A stretch of 64,000 nucleotides of DNA from Halorientalis sp. IM1011 (lineage in GTDB: Archaea > Halobacteriota > Halobacteria > Halobacteriales > Haloarculaceae), in contig NZ_CP019067.1 in assembly GCF_001989615.1 (NCBI RefSeq), positions 2,728,001 to 2,792,000 of the forward strand, written 5' to 3'. Below are positions 45,630 through 54,851 of this stretch, piece after piece. Under the pieces are notes generated by a model. That model saw only the letters and a list, made by a program, of their open reading frames with translations. It had not been told where the DNA came from and made no database searches. The number at the start of each line of letters is the position of its first letter. Position 1 is the stretch's first letter. The translations under genes and the position numbers were made by a program.

Positions 45630-46928
45630 CTACGCGTACCCCCGTTCCTCCAGTCGTTCACGGACGGAATCCGAGACGGATCGCTCGTCGTCCGCCACGG
45701 TCCGGATATCCAGATCGGTACGGAGTTCGTCCAGCCGTGCCCGCGGGTCGTCGTCGAACTCGCCCACGGTCTGGAATCCCTCGGTGTGGGTTTCGTAGGC
45801 GTAGGAGCCATCGGCGGCGACGAACCCGTAGAGGGGTGACTGCCGGCGTTCGAGCGCTTCGCGAGGGGCATCCCTGCGCTCGAACTGATCCTCCTGATCG
45901 GGGAGCGGACCGTGGTACTCGACGAGGCGGTCGACGGGCCGGGGGTCGTCGAGCAGGTTCTGGCCGCGTCCGTCGGCGTCGATCCCGGCGAGATCGGCGA
46001 CGGTCCGGTGGACGTCGAGCAGGCTGACGACGCGGTTCTCTCGTCCCTCCAGTCCGGGGCCGCTGACGACCAGGGGGACTCGCGTCAACTCTGGGTGGAG
46101 GCCGAAGGAGTGCTCGACCATGCCGTACTCGCCGAACAGTTCCCCGTGGTCCGAGAGCGTGATGACGTAGTCGAAGGTCTCCCGGAGGTCGGCGAAGATC
46201 TCGCGGTAGATCTCCGAGAGCACCGCGACCGACCGCCGGTACGCCGAGCGAGCGCGGTCGAGGTCGACGGGGTCGTCGGAGAAGGCGTCGGCGGCAACCA
46301 TCGTCACGGGGTCTTCACCGGGGGATGGTGGGTAGTACGGTGACTGGGCCTCCATCAGGTTTAGAAGGCAGAACTCCCGGTCGCCGAAGTCGGTCGCGCG
46401 CACGCGGTCGCGGACGGACGACGCGCCGCCGTCGGCCGGCGAGCGGGCGAAGAGGTCGTACCCCTCGCGGAGCGATCGGCGGGTGTCACAGTCCGCTCGC
46501 AGGCATTGCCAGACGGCGTCGAGATAGCGTCGGCGGCCCGTCGCGGAACCGTTCTCGACGGCCTGACCCCAGTCGAACGAGTCGGGGTGGTAGGCGTCGA
46601 GACTGGCGTAACCGACGAACTCGTCGAAGCCCCGGTCCCAGCCGTCGTACCGGTACAGGTCCGGGTTCGCGGTGAACGCACGCGTCCGGTAGCCCGCGGC
46701 CGAGAGTCGTTCGGCGAGTGTCGACTCCGGGCAACCGAGTTCGGGGGCGCGACTGTGGACGCCGATCTCCCCGGCGTAGCGGCCGGTCAACAGGCCGGCG
46801 TGCACCGGGACGGTCCAGTGAGAGGGTGCGAACGCGCTGGTGAACCGTCGGCCCGGGAGCCAGTCGAACGCCGTGGTGAACTCGTCGTACCGAAGCGATC
46901 CGAGAACGACGACGGCGACGTTGTCCAT
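45630..46928 (-). CDS. Sulfatase/alkaline-phosphatase-superfamily protein with altered metal site
   Basis: The 432-residue protein has the sulfatase-like fold: MDNVAVVVLGSLRYD at the start, HWTVPVHAGLLTG (37-49) and TLSDHGELFGEYG in the second half. The usual first metal-binding aspartate (VVDSLR in relatives) is a glycine here (residue 10), and the nucleophile segment has no CxPxR or SxPxR formylglycine motif, so ordinary sulfatase activity is doubtful. The DH pair in SDHGE is kept. It may act on phospho-glycans or be inactive. A TATA-like GTATAACC lies about 27 bases upstream. Confidence 0.85.
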   Translation of the reverse strand: MDNVAVVVLGSLRYDEFTTAFDWLPGRRFTSAFAPSHWTVPVHAGLLTGRYAGEIGVHSRAPELGCPESTLAERLSAAGYRTRAFTANPDLYRYDGWDRGFDEFVGYASLDAYHPDSFDWGQAVENGSATGRRRYLDAVWQCLRADCDTRRSLREGYDLFARSPADGGASSVRDRVRATDFGDREFCLLNLMEAQSPYYPPSPGEDPVTMVAADAFSDDPVDLDRARSAYRRSVAVLSEIYREIFADLRETFDYVITLSDHGELFGEYGMVEHSFGLHPELTRVPLVVSGPGLEGRENRVVSLLDVHRTVADLAGIDADGRGQNLLDDPRPVDRLVEYHGPLPDQEDQFERRDAPREALERRQSPLYGFVAADGSYAYETHTEGFQTVGEFDDDPRARLDELRTDLDIRTVADDERSVSDSVRERLEERGYA

Positions 46929-47252
46929 ATCCCCGCGTCCCGGCGACGGCGTTTGGTTATACGTTCACTTCCGACCGACGGGAGGGTGGCGGTAGCCGGC
47001 CCGTACGGGGAGTCACCCGCGTGACGCTCGCTCGATGGGCCGAACTCGCGGGGCCACAACGGTGGCTTACCGTGGTCGTAGGGACTCGCTGTGGGTGGGT
47101 CGCTGTCAGGAACTCAGCGACTGGGGGAGTCGGTCGACGAGTGAGGAACCGGCCACCGCGGTGACAGGGTGGGTCCGTCCTGGCGGCCGGGACCGACGTT
47201 GTTCACCGAAACGCCCTCAACCCTTAACAGGACACTTATCCAAACAGTTGCT
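46929..47252. other. Divergent promoter region
   Basis: These 324 bases separate the sulfatase-like gene from the divergent REC-PAS kinase. The minus-strand TATA (46953-46960) and a plus-strand TATA-like CCTTAACA at about 47222-47229 are the probable promoters. In between I see GC-rich sequence without a convincing gene or repeat. Confidence 0.5.
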
Positions 47253-48710
47253 ATGAGTGACGCCGACGTCGATCGGGTTCGGGTGCTACACGTCGACGAC
47301 GACCCGGAAATCGTCGACCTGGCCGCGACTTTTCTCCGTCGAGAGGACGACCGCCTCGACGTGACGTCCGCGGAGACGGCCGACGAAGCACTCGAAAGCG
47401 TCCGGGCTGGCGACGTTCACTGTCTCGTCAGCGACTACCACCTCCCGGACATGGACTGCGACGAGTTCGTGGATGCCGTCCACGACGCCGATCCCGACCT
47501 GCCCTTTATCCTGTTCACCGGCCGGGACCGCGCGCGCATCGACGGTGCGATCGAATCCGCCATCACGGGCTACCTCCAGAAGGGATCGGGGACCGAGCGG
47601 TACGAGACCCTCGCCGACGAAATCCTCACGGCTGTCGGTCAGGGCGACCGTATCGACACCGACGGTGGATCGGAACCGTCGCGGCGATCCGAACTGGCCG
47701 ACTTCGATCCGGGAGGACAGGGGACCGTCCTCGCGAACGCCCTCGACACCGTACGGGACGGCTTTTTCGTCCTCGACCGCGACCGGACCGTGGTCTACTG
47801 GAACGAGTCGATCCCCGGCGTGACCGGGTACGAGGACGCCGAACTCGACGGGATGGCCCCGACTGCCTTCTTCGCGCCCGGGGACCGCGAGCGGATCTCC
47901 GACGCCATCGACGAGGCCTTCGAGACCGGGCAGGCGACGATCGAGGCCGCCGTGCAGCGCCGGGACGGCGGCGAGGTCCCGGTCGAGTTCCGGGGCTCTC
48001 GGTTGACCGACGATACCGGCGAGACCGTCGGCGTCGCCGGTGTCGCCCGGGACATCTCCGATCGGATCGCCTACGAGCGCGAACTCGAACGGCAGAACGA
48101 ACGCCTCGAAGAGCTGATCAGCGCGGTGTCACACGACCTTCGCAACCCCCTGAACGTCATCGCGGGACGCCTCCAGCTGGCTCGCGAGATGGACGACGCC
48201 GAGGAGCACTTCGACGCGGTCAGCCGCTCGACCGACCGCATGGAGACGCTGATCGACGATCTCGTCACGCTGGCCCGGAAAGGCAAGCCCGTCGAACGGA
48301 CCGAATCCGTGGCGCTCCCGGACCTCGTCGCCCTCGTGTGGGAGGACCGCGACGCACCTGGAGCGACGATCAGCGTCGAGACCGACCGCCAGCTCCTGGC
48401 CGACCGTGACCGACTCCGCCGACTGCTCGAACAGGTGCTGGACAACGCGGTGACACACGGCGGTGACGACGTGACCGTCACCGTCGGCGACCTGGCCGAC
48501 GGCTTCTACGTCGAGGACGACGGGCCGGGGATTCCAGAGGAGGACCGCGACCGCCTGCTCGAATACGGTGAGACGACCGACCACGAGGCCTCGGGGCTCG
48601 GGCTGGCGCTGACCCGTCGCGTCGCCGAGGCCCACGGCTGGTCGTTTCGGCTCGTAGCGGGTACGGACGGCGGGGCCCGCGTGGAGATAACTGGCGTCGG
48701 GGGCGAGTGA
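47253..48710 (+). CDS. Hybrid REC-PAS-histidine kinase
   Basis: The protein has 485 residues. A receiver domain comes first (about 8-125; phospho-aspartate in VSDYHLPDM, lysine in YLQKGSG). A PAS domain follows (about 165-275; GFFVLDRDRTVVYWNESIPGV). HisKA has AVSHDLRNPLNVI, and the ATPase domain has NAVTHG, DDGPGIP and SGLGLAL. There is no membrane segment, so it works in the cytosol. Haloarchaea have many such one-protein relays. It is convergent with the PAS-only protein, with one base between them. Confidence 0.94.
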   Translation: MSDADVDRVRVLHVDDDPEIVDLAATFLRREDDRLDVTSAETADEALESVRAGDVHCLVSDYHLPDMDCDEFVDAVHDADPDLPFILFTGRDRARIDGAIESAITGYLQKGSGTERYETLADEILTAVGQGDRIDTDGGSEPSRRSELADFDPGGQGTVLANALDTVRDGFFVLDRDRTVVYWNESIPGVTGYEDAELDGMAPTAFFAPGDRERISDAIDEAFETGQATIEAAVQRRDGGEVPVEFRGSRLTDDTGETVGVAGVARDISDRIAYERELERQNERLEELISAVSHDLRNPLNVIAGRLQLAREMDDAEEHFDAVSRSTDRMETLIDDLVTLARKGKPVERTESVALPDLVALVWEDRDAPGATISVETDRQLLADRDRLRRLLEQVLDNAVTHGGDDVTVTVGDLADGFYVEDDGPGIPEEDRDRLLEYGETTDHEASGLGLALTRRVAEAHGWSFRLVAGTDGGARVEITGVGGE

Positions 48711-48711
48711 C

Positions 48712-49902
48712 TCACTCCCGGTCGGTCACGTCCCGGAGGACGCCGACGGACCCCTGGAACTCGTCGTCGTCGGTGATGACGGCGAGATTAACCTCGTAAC
48801 AGCGAACGTCGTCGTCGATGGTCTGTGTGGCGAACTCGAAGACGCCCCAGCGGCGGTCGCGGTCGTCGAGCAGGTCGGCGACCAGGTCCCGCCCTCGCTC
48901 CAGGTCGTCTTCGCGCATGAATCGGGAGACGTGGGCTCCCTCGACGAACTCCCGGTCGTACCCGGTGTGTTCGAGGAACGCCTCGTTGACCCAGGTGAGT
49001 CGCTCCTCGGGGTCGAGCAAGAACACGGGATCGCCGACGTTCTCGACGACGCGCCGGTACCCTTCGAGGTCCTGCTCGCGGCGCTTGCGGTCGTCGATGG
49101 CCCGGGTCGTGACGGCGAACCCGTTGACCAGCGGATCGTCGAGCAGGTTTCGACCGCGGGCCTCGACCCAGCGCCAGTCGCCGTCGGCGTCCTCGATACG
49201 GAACTCGGCGCGGGGCGGTCGGTCACCGTCGATGACACCGTCGTAGAACTCCTCGCGGAGCCGCCGCCAGTCGTCGGGATGGATCCGATCGTACGGGACA
49301 CTGCCTGTCAGGTCCTCGGCTGTGTGTCCCAGGACCTCCTCCACAGTCTCGTTCTGGTAGGTGATCGCTGCCCCCGGGCGGACGACGCTGACCATGTCCG
49401 GGTTGGCTTCCAGCAGGCGCTGGGCCTGTCTGCCGCGGCGCTTCTCGTCCAGCGCCTCCCGGTACTCCAGACACTGCGTGACGACGTGGTCCGCGAGCGT
49501 TCCGGTCGGGTCCTCACCGTCGGTCGTCACGTAGTCGTCGATCCCCGCTGAGATGGCGTCGCTGGCCAGCGACTCGTCACCGTCCGCGGCGAAGAGCACG
49601 ATCGGCAGATCCTCGTGTTTGGTGCGGACTGCATCGACGAACGCCACTGGATCGTAGTCGGCGTCGTCCGTGGGGACGACGCAGTCGAACGGCTCCTCCG
49701 TGTCGGCCAGCGGACTCCGCATCCGGGGATCGAGACGCTGCTCGGCCTCGGCGATCCGTTCCAGCCCGTCCTCGAACCCCGTCTCGACGACCACCTCCAC
49801 CTCCCGATCGACGCGTTCGAATCCGGCCAGGATCCAGTCCGCCACCTCCTCGGTACCGCCGACGTAACACACTCTGAGCGGACCCCGTCCGACCTGTACC
49901 AT
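48712..49902 (-). CDS. Receiver-like plus two PAS domains, no output domain
   Basis: The protein has 396 residues. A degenerate receiver-like domain (CVVPTDDADYDPVAF, and YVTTDGEDPTG where a lysine is expected) occupies about 8-140. PAS 1 (about 165-280; MVSVVRPGAAITYQNETVEEVLG) and PAS 2 (about 285-396; PVFLLDPEERLTWVNEAFLEHTG) follow, and the protein stops right after PAS 2 with no kinase, HTH or cyclase domain. It may be a sensory partner for a separate kinase, plausibly the convergent one. A TATA-like element (CTTATCA, minus strand, near 49928) supports the ATG at 49902. Confidence 0.88.
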   Translation of the reverse strand: MVQVGRGPLRVCYVGGTEEVADWILAGFERVDREVEVVVETGFEDGLERIAEAEQRLDPRMRSPLADTEEPFDCVVPTDDADYDPVAFVDAVRTKHEDLPIVLFAADGDESLASDAISAGIDDYVTTDGEDPTGTLADHVVTQCLEYREALDEKRRGRQAQRLLEANPDMVSVVRPGAAITYQNETVEEVLGHTAEDLTGSVPYDRIHPDDWRRLREEFYDGVIDGDRPPRAEFRIEDADGDWRWVEARGRNLLDDPLVNGFAVTTRAIDDRKRREQDLEGYRRVVENVGDPVFLLDPEERLTWVNEAFLEHTGYDREFVEGAHVSRFMREDDLERGRDLVADLLDDRDRRWGVFEFATQTIDDDVRCYEVNLAVITDDDEFQGSVGVLRDVTDRE

Positions 49903-49932
49903 TGATCGTCAACTGCGCACGTTTCGTGATAA

Positions 49933-49972
49933 GTGTTGGCAACACATCGAACTCCACTCGTAGTTTAAACTA
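49933..49972. promoter_or_regulatory. Two palindromes upstream of the PAS-protein gene
   Basis: GTGTTGGCAACAC (49933-49945) is a 13-base palindrome and TAGTTTAAACTA (49961-49972) a perfect 12-base palindrome. The first lies just upstream of the TATA-like element of the gene at 48712-49902, where a regulator could block or recruit TFB. These are possible operators; the regulator is unknown. Confidence 0.4.
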
Positions 49973-50118
49973 TCTATCTTTCACTCGTGGTTGTAATCCA
50001 CACAGTCCGGGCTAGGGTGACGTGAGTGAATGGCGGGCAACAGGGTACGGACGAATTGCCGTCGGATAGCCGTTGCTTCGCTCCGTGCGCTCGTTCCGAA
50101 AAAACGAGAGCCGCTGTC

Positions 50119-50988
50119 TCAGACGCCGAACTCCGCGCCGACGTAGAGGACGACGACGAGGAAGACCCACACGACGTCGACGAAGTGCCAGTACATCGAG
50201 ACCGTACTGACGGAGGTGTGGCGTTCCGCGGAGTACTGCCCCAGCAGCGCGCGGATGAACACGATGGACAACAGGATCGCACCCAGCGTCACGTGCAGGC
50301 CGTGCAGGCCGGTCAGTCCGAAGAAGGCACTGCCGAACACTGCACCCTGGAACTCCAGGCCGCGGTGGACGATGAACTCGTAGTACTCGAAGGCCTGGCC
50401 GCCGATGAAGATGATCCCGAGCAGCAGGGTCACACCCAACAGCCCGACGAACTGTTTGCGGTTGTCCTTCAGCAGGCCGGTGTGGGCGAAGTGCAGCGTG
50501 AAACTGCTCGCGATCAGGATCAGGGTGTTGGCGATCACCAGCGTCCCGAACAGCTCGGGGAGTTCACCCGGGGGCCACGTGCCGGCCCGGATGAAGAAGT
50601 AGTAGACGAAGCCGGCCCCGAAGGTGGCGATCTCCGTGCCGAGGAACAACAGCATCGCGAGCCGTAACGTGGAGTCGTCGTGTTCTTCCGTCCCGTGCTC
50701 CCAGAAGTTGACCACGAAGGCGTGGTAGAGCCAGCCGTACAGGCCACCGAGGAACATCACCGCGCTCGCGATGAAGACCCCGGGCCCGACCATCGAGCCG
50801 ACGATCGGTTCCTCGGCCCGGCCCAGCACGTACAGCGCTGCGCCGATGTAGAACCCGCTCGCACCGAGGGCCGTGATGAACGGCCACCAGCTGGCTTCAC
50901 CGAACCCGCGCGGCCAGTCCTCGACCGCTGGCAGGTGGTGACCGCCGTGGCCACCGTGGTCGTCCGAAGTTTCGTCTGCGACGCCCAT
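50119..50988 (-). CDS. coxC: Heme-copper oxidase subunit III
   Basis: The 289-residue protein has about seven membrane helices and a His-rich cytoplasmic start (DDHGGHGGHH). The subunit III signatures are visible: NFWEHGTEEHD, FFIRAGTWPPGE, GGQAFEYYEF, LTGLHGLHVTLG and the C-terminal YWHFVDVVWVFLF-type motif (WHFVDVVWVF). It belongs to a terminal oxidase of the aa3/ba3 class, whose subunits I and II are not in this window. A TATA-like TTTTTATC lies about 30 bases upstream on the minus strand. The ATG at 50988 is used; a longer frame to 51198 overlaps the neighbouring gene and is rejected. Confidence 0.95.
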   Translation of the reverse strand: MGVADETSDDHGGHGGHHLPAVEDWPRGFGEASWWPFITALGASGFYIGAALYVLGRAEEPIVGSMVGPGVFIASAVMFLGGLYGWLYHAFVVNFWEHGTEEHDDSTLRLAMLLFLGTEIATFGAGFVYYFFIRAGTWPPGELPELFGTLVIANTLILIASSFTLHFAHTGLLKDNRKQFVGLLGVTLLLGIIFIGGQAFEYYEFIVHRGLEFQGAVFGSAFFGLTGLHGLHVTLGAILLSIVFIRALLGQYSAERHTSVSTVSMYWHFVDVVWVFLVVVLYVGAEFGV

Positions 50989-51136
50989 ATGTGAATGAGC
51001 GTTACGAGTCGACCGATAAAAACCTGCCCAACTCGTCGCCGCTGGATCCCACTCCCGTCGGTCGCTCGCCGCTCCGCGGCCCCGGACCCGTCCGATTCCG
51101 GAAGCTACTCCACCGGTCCATCCCAAGCGTCGACAG

Positions 51137-52534
51137 ATGGTGAGTACGTCACTCCGTCGCCGCAGTGGGCACCTCCTCCTTGCGGTGCTGGCCGGCACCC
51201 TCTTCGTGGGGACGGCCGCGGCTCACGGTGGGAGCCTCGGGGCGGGCGGCCGGGAGTCGATTCAGGTTCCGACCTGGCTGTTCCTGCTCACCGGGGGCGG
51301 TGCGGTCGGTGCCTCCTTCCTGCTCGCCTCCTTCGTCACCGACCGGCTGTTCATCCGGGAGCTCCACGGCTGGGGTCGGGACGCCGTCGTTCCCGGTCGC
51401 CGGCTCCTCGTCGCTCTCGGTAAAATCGCCGGCCTCGCCGGCCTCGCGGCCGTCCTCGGAATCGGCTTTCTGGGTCCGGACGCCGCGCTGGCCAACCTCG
51501 GCCTGTTGCTGGTCTGGGTCGGCTGGTGGGCCGGATTCACCATGACCACCTACCTCGTCGGCAACACCTGGCCGATCCTCGATCCCTTCCGCACGCTGTC
51601 GAGTGCGCTCCCGACGCTCGACCGCGACTACCCCGAGCGATTCGGGGCCTGGCCAAGCGTCGTCGGCCTGCTCGCGCTGATCTGGCTCGAAGTCGTCAGT
51701 CCGCTGGCCGACGACCCCGGGCTGCTCGCGACGACCATCGTCGGCTACGGCGTCGTGACGCTGGCGGGCGCGTTCGTCTTCGGTCCCGACCGGTGGTTCA
51801 CGACGGTCGACCCCGTGGCGCGCGTCTTCCGGTACTACGGCCGGGTCGCACCGCTGACTCGCGACGACGAGACCGGCACCCTCCGGCTCCGACTGCCCGG
51901 GAGCGCGCTCACGGACGCCCGCCTCGTCGACGGGCTCGACGAGGTCGGCTTCGTCGTCGCCCTCGTGTGGGTCACCACCTACGACGGACTGGTCGCGACA
52001 CCGCTGTGGGCGGACTTCGCACCCGCCGTCGTCGATCTGGGTGTCCCGCCTGCGGTACTGTACCCCCTCGCTCTGGTCGTCGGCTACCTGGTCTTCTTCG
52101 GAGCCTACTGGCTGGCGGCCCGCGGTGCGCGCCGGCTGGCCGACTCCTACGTCACCCCGGCCGTGCTGGCCCGTCGGTTCGCGCCGCCGCTTCTGGCCAT
52201 CGCCGCCGGCTACCACCTCGCGCACTACCTGGAGTATTTCCTCTCCCTGTTCCCGGCCGCCCTCGCCGTCGCGCCGACGCCACTCGCCGGGCCTGCCGCG
52301 GGGGAAGTCCCCATCGCGGTGATCCCGGGCTGGTTCGGCGCACTCAACCTCACCTTCGTCCTGCTGGGGCACCTGCTGGCGATCTGGGTCGCCCACGCCG
52401 CGGCCTTCGACCGCTTCCCCGGGCGACTCCAGGCCATCCGCAGCCAGTACACGTTCACCCTGGTGATGGTCTGTTACACCATGGTCAGTCTCTGGATCGT
52501 CTCACAACCGAGCGTCACTCCCCCGTTCCTATGA
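51137..52534 (+). CDS. Polytopic membrane protein associated with respiratory genes
   Basis: The 465-residue protein has an N-terminal signal-like helix ending GTAAAHGG and about eleven further membrane helices. Scattered conserved histidines and tryptophans (GYHLAHYLEYF, LLGHLLAIWVAHAAAF) could bind heme or copper. I do not recognise a named family. It is divergent from coxC and its stop overlaps the start of the next gene (ATGA), so they are co-translated. The location suggests a role in oxidase assembly or function, which is inference only. Confidence 0.8.
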   Translation: MVSTSLRRRSGHLLLAVLAGTLFVGTAAAHGGSLGAGGRESIQVPTWLFLLTGGGAVGASFLLASFVTDRLFIRELHGWGRDAVVPGRRLLVALGKIAGLAGLAAVLGIGFLGPDAALANLGLLLVWVGWWAGFTMTTYLVGNTWPILDPFRTLSSALPTLDRDYPERFGAWPSVVGLLALIWLEVVSPLADDPGLLATTIVGYGVVTLAGAFVFGPDRWFTTVDPVARVFRYYGRVAPLTRDDETGTLRLRLPGSALTDARLVDGLDEVGFVVALVWVTTYDGLVATPLWADFAPAVVDLGVPPAVLYPLALVVGYLVFFGAYWLAARGARRLADSYVTPAVLARRFAPPLLAIAAGYHLAHYLEYFLSLFPAALAVAPTPLAGPAAGEVPIAVIPGWFGALNLTFVLLGHLLAIWVAHAAAFDRFPGRLQAIRSQYTFTLVMVCYTMVSLWIVSQPSVTPPFL

Positions 52535-52848
52535 CGACCGACAGCCAACGCCGACGAGCGAGCACCGCCGCCGAAACCGACCGGGACATCCCCGCGGAGT
52601 ACGACCTGCCGCCAGACGCCGAGCCGGTGGTCTGTGCCCACTGCGGTGCGCCCTTCGCCGACGCCGAACTGCTGGCGCTCCACCGCGGTATCGACCACGC
52701 CGACGCCCTCGACGAGTCCGAACGCGACGCCTTCGAGGAGGCGTACGAGAGCGAAGAAAAGCGACTGCGAGTGTTCCGGCTGAAAGCCCTCGGCGCGCTC
52801 GTGCTCCTGTATTTCGGATTGGTGATGACCTACTCCGTGTTCGCCTAG
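52531..52848 (+). CDS. Small membrane-anchored zinc-finger protein
   Basis: The protein has 105 residues. A C2H2-type finger (VCAHCGAPFADAELLALHRGIDH, spread over residues 34-56) is followed by an acidic helix and a C-terminal membrane helix (ALGALVLLYFGLVMTYSVF). It overlaps the preceding membrane-protein gene by four bases and is thus part of the same operon. It may be an assembly factor for metal insertion into the oxidase; this is speculation from context. Confidence 0.78.
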   Translation: MTTDSQRRRASTAAETDRDIPAEYDLPPDAEPVVCAHCGAPFADAELLALHRGIDHADALDESERDAFEEAYESEEKRLRVFRLKALGALVLLYFGLVMTYSVFA

Positions 52849-53909
52849 TCGTCCCGCTCGACGACGAAGCGAGTGAACTCCGCGAGCTGTGTTTTCGGTT
52901 CGGGTTCCAGATCCAGTCCGTCGAGGGTGGCTCGGGCCCGGTCCGAGAGGGACAGGGCTCGCTCGCGGGCGTACTCGACGGCTCCAGTCGACTCGTAGAG
53001 CTCCAGTACCCACTCGATCTCCTCGTCGGTATTGTCGTCGGCCCAGAGGATCTCCTCGAGTCTGGCGGCGTCTTCGGGATCGGCGTTCTCGACCGCGTGG
53101 ATGGCCATGAGCGTCTTCTTGCCCTCCCGGATGTCGTTGCCGAAGGCCTTGCCGAAGTCGCCCGCTCGATCCAGGGAGTGCTCGACATCGAGGATGTCGT
53201 CGCCGATCTGGAAGGCGATCGACATCCGCTCGGCGTAGTCGGCGACGGCGTCCTCGATTGCCCCGGGCTGGCCGGTGACGATGGCCGCCAGCCGCGCCAC
53301 GATCCGCCCCAGACAGCCGGTCTTGCAGGCACACATCTCCAGATACTGCTGTTCGGTGATGTCGATCTCCCGCTGGTTGTGCCAGGTGATGTCCATCCCC
53401 TGTCCGAGATGCGTGCGATTGAGTTCGTACATCAACATCTCGTAGGCCGCAAGCCGCGTCTCGGCGTCGAGATCGCCAGGATCGTGGGTGATGACCTTCA
53501 GCGGGAGGAAGTACATCGCGTTGCCGGCGTTCAGCGCGATGTCGGTCCCGAACTCGCGGTGGATCGCCGGCTCGCCACGCCGCATCGATGCCCCGTCTTC
53601 CACGTCGTCGACGATGATCGTCCCGTTGTGGAGGATCTCGGGGATACAGGCGTAGGGCAGGTACTCTTCGGGTTCCTCGTCGAAGGCCTCGACCAGCAGC
53701 AAGAACACGACCGCTCGCCACCGCTTGCCGCCCCTGTCCAGCAACTCCCAGATCGGATCGGCCAGTGCCAGCTGGATCGCGTCCGGATCGTAGGCGTGGG
53801 TCGCCGGCCCGAAAAACTCCGAGAGATACGCCTCGTCGACGACTCGCGGGAGCAACTCCTCGATGGCCTCGTCGACCACCGGTCGCCACTCCCTGAGCAC
53901 GTCTCGCAT
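52845..53909 (-). CDS. Polyprenyl (geranylgeranyl/farnesyl-type) diphosphate synthase
   Basis: The 354-residue protein has the trans-isoprenyl diphosphate synthase fold. The first aspartate-rich motif is DDVED in IIVDDVEDGASMRRGEPAIH (split segments) and the second is GDDILD. Arginines follow the first motif in SMRRG. It builds longer isoprenoid diphosphates for lipids or quinones; chain length cannot be read reliably. It is convergent with the zinc-finger gene and overlaps its end by four bases. The divergent NAD-kinase-like gene lies upstream. Confidence 0.93.
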   Translation of the reverse strand: MRDVLREWRPVVDEAIEELLPRVVDEAYLSEFFGPATHAYDPDAIQLALADPIWELLDRGGKRWRAVVFLLLVEAFDEEPEEYLPYACIPEILHNGTIIVDDVEDGASMRRGEPAIHREFGTDIALNAGNAMYFLPLKVITHDPGDLDAETRLAAYEMLMYELNRTHLGQGMDITWHNQREIDITEQQYLEMCACKTGCLGRIVARLAAIVTGQPGAIEDAVADYAERMSIAFQIGDDILDVEHSLDRAGDFGKAFGNDIREGKKTLMAIHAVENADPEDAARLEEILWADDNTDEEIEWVLELYESTGAVEYARERALSLSDRARATLDGLDLEPEPKTQLAEFTRFVVERDD

Positions 53910-54030
53910 GACCGAGTTGTCGCGCCCGCACGTGAAAAGTGTTCAGAAACGCGCCCTGCATGGTCTCTTCACCATCGATCCCTCCGCCGAGACCGCACCC
54001 TTTTGCATGCCGGGGTCCCACGGGACACCG

Positions 54031-54795
54031 ATGAGCGATTCTGTCGAGCGCGCGGCCGTCGGCGTCGTCGGCGAATCCGTCGAACGCGTCGCCGCCGCCG
54101 TCGAGGACGCCGGCGGAACCCCCGCGACCGGCGACCTCGACGCCGTCCTCGCGGCCGAACCCGACGCCCTCGTCACCGTCGGCGAGGACGCACTCCTCTC
54201 TCTCACCGCACGGCCGGATCTGCCCGGCAGTCCAGTTCTGCCCGTCGACGGGGGCCGTGGCGTCCGGTCGGTCCCGTTGTCGACCGTCGACGACGCGATG
54301 GAGGCACTCGTCACCGGCACGGGCGAAATCCATCGGTACCCCGTCGTCGGCGTCTACGTCGGTGACGACGTTCGGGCCCGCGCGCTCACGGACGTAACGC
54401 TTCTCACCGCCGAACCGGCTCGAATCTCCGAGTACGCCGTCGTGACCGACGGGACTACCGTCGCACGGTTTCGAGCCGACGGCGTGGTCGTCGCTACGCC
54501 CGCCGGTTCACACGGGTACGCACGCCGCGTCGACGCACCCGTCGTCGCCTACGGTACCGGCGTCGGGGCCGTCGCACCGATCGCGCCGTTCGCGACCAAC
54601 GCCGACCACTGGGTCCTGGACCTCGATAGCATCTCTCTGCGGGTCGAACGCGACGAAGTCCCCGTGGAGTTGCTGGCCGACGACCGCCGAGTCGACGGTA
54701 TCGAACCCGGCGTGTCGGTTTCGGTCTCCGTCGTCGACACGCTCCCCGTCCTCTCGGTGCCGGCGAGCAGCCACCCGTATACCGGGTCACCGTGA
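54031..54795 (+). CDS. Degenerate NAD-kinase-like protein
   Basis: The protein has 254 residues. The C-terminal NAD-kinase-type domain is recognisable from ADGVVVATPAGSHGYARR, followed by FATNADHWVLDLD-type strands. However, the phosphate-binding and catalytic GGDGT of real NAD kinases is VGEDA here (residues 50-54), so the catalytic aspartate region is altered and activity is doubtful. It could be a regulatory paralogue. The ATG at 54031 is used; an open frame from 53863 crosses the start region of the divergent synthase gene. Confidence 0.8.
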   Translation: MSDSVERAAVGVVGESVERVAAAVEDAGGTPATGDLDAVLAAEPDALVTVGEDALLSLTARPDLPGSPVLPVDGGRGVRSVPLSTVDDAMEALVTGTGEIHRYPVVGVYVGDDVRARALTDVTLLTAEPARISEYAVVTDGTTVARFRADGVVVATPAGSHGYARRVDAPVVAYGTGVGAVAPIAPFATNADHWVLDLDSISLRVERDEVPVELLADDRRVDGIEPGVSVSVSVVDTLPVLSVPASSHPYTGSP

Positions 54796-54851
54796 CCTGC
54801 TCGGGCGAGCGATTGGAAAAACACTAAAGCATCACGGACGCAGTTCCGGAT

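Noticed and set aside
51149-52396. Minus-strand frame opposite the oxidase-region membrane protein
   Set aside because: Arg/Gln/Glu-rich antisense shadow of a membrane-protein gene.
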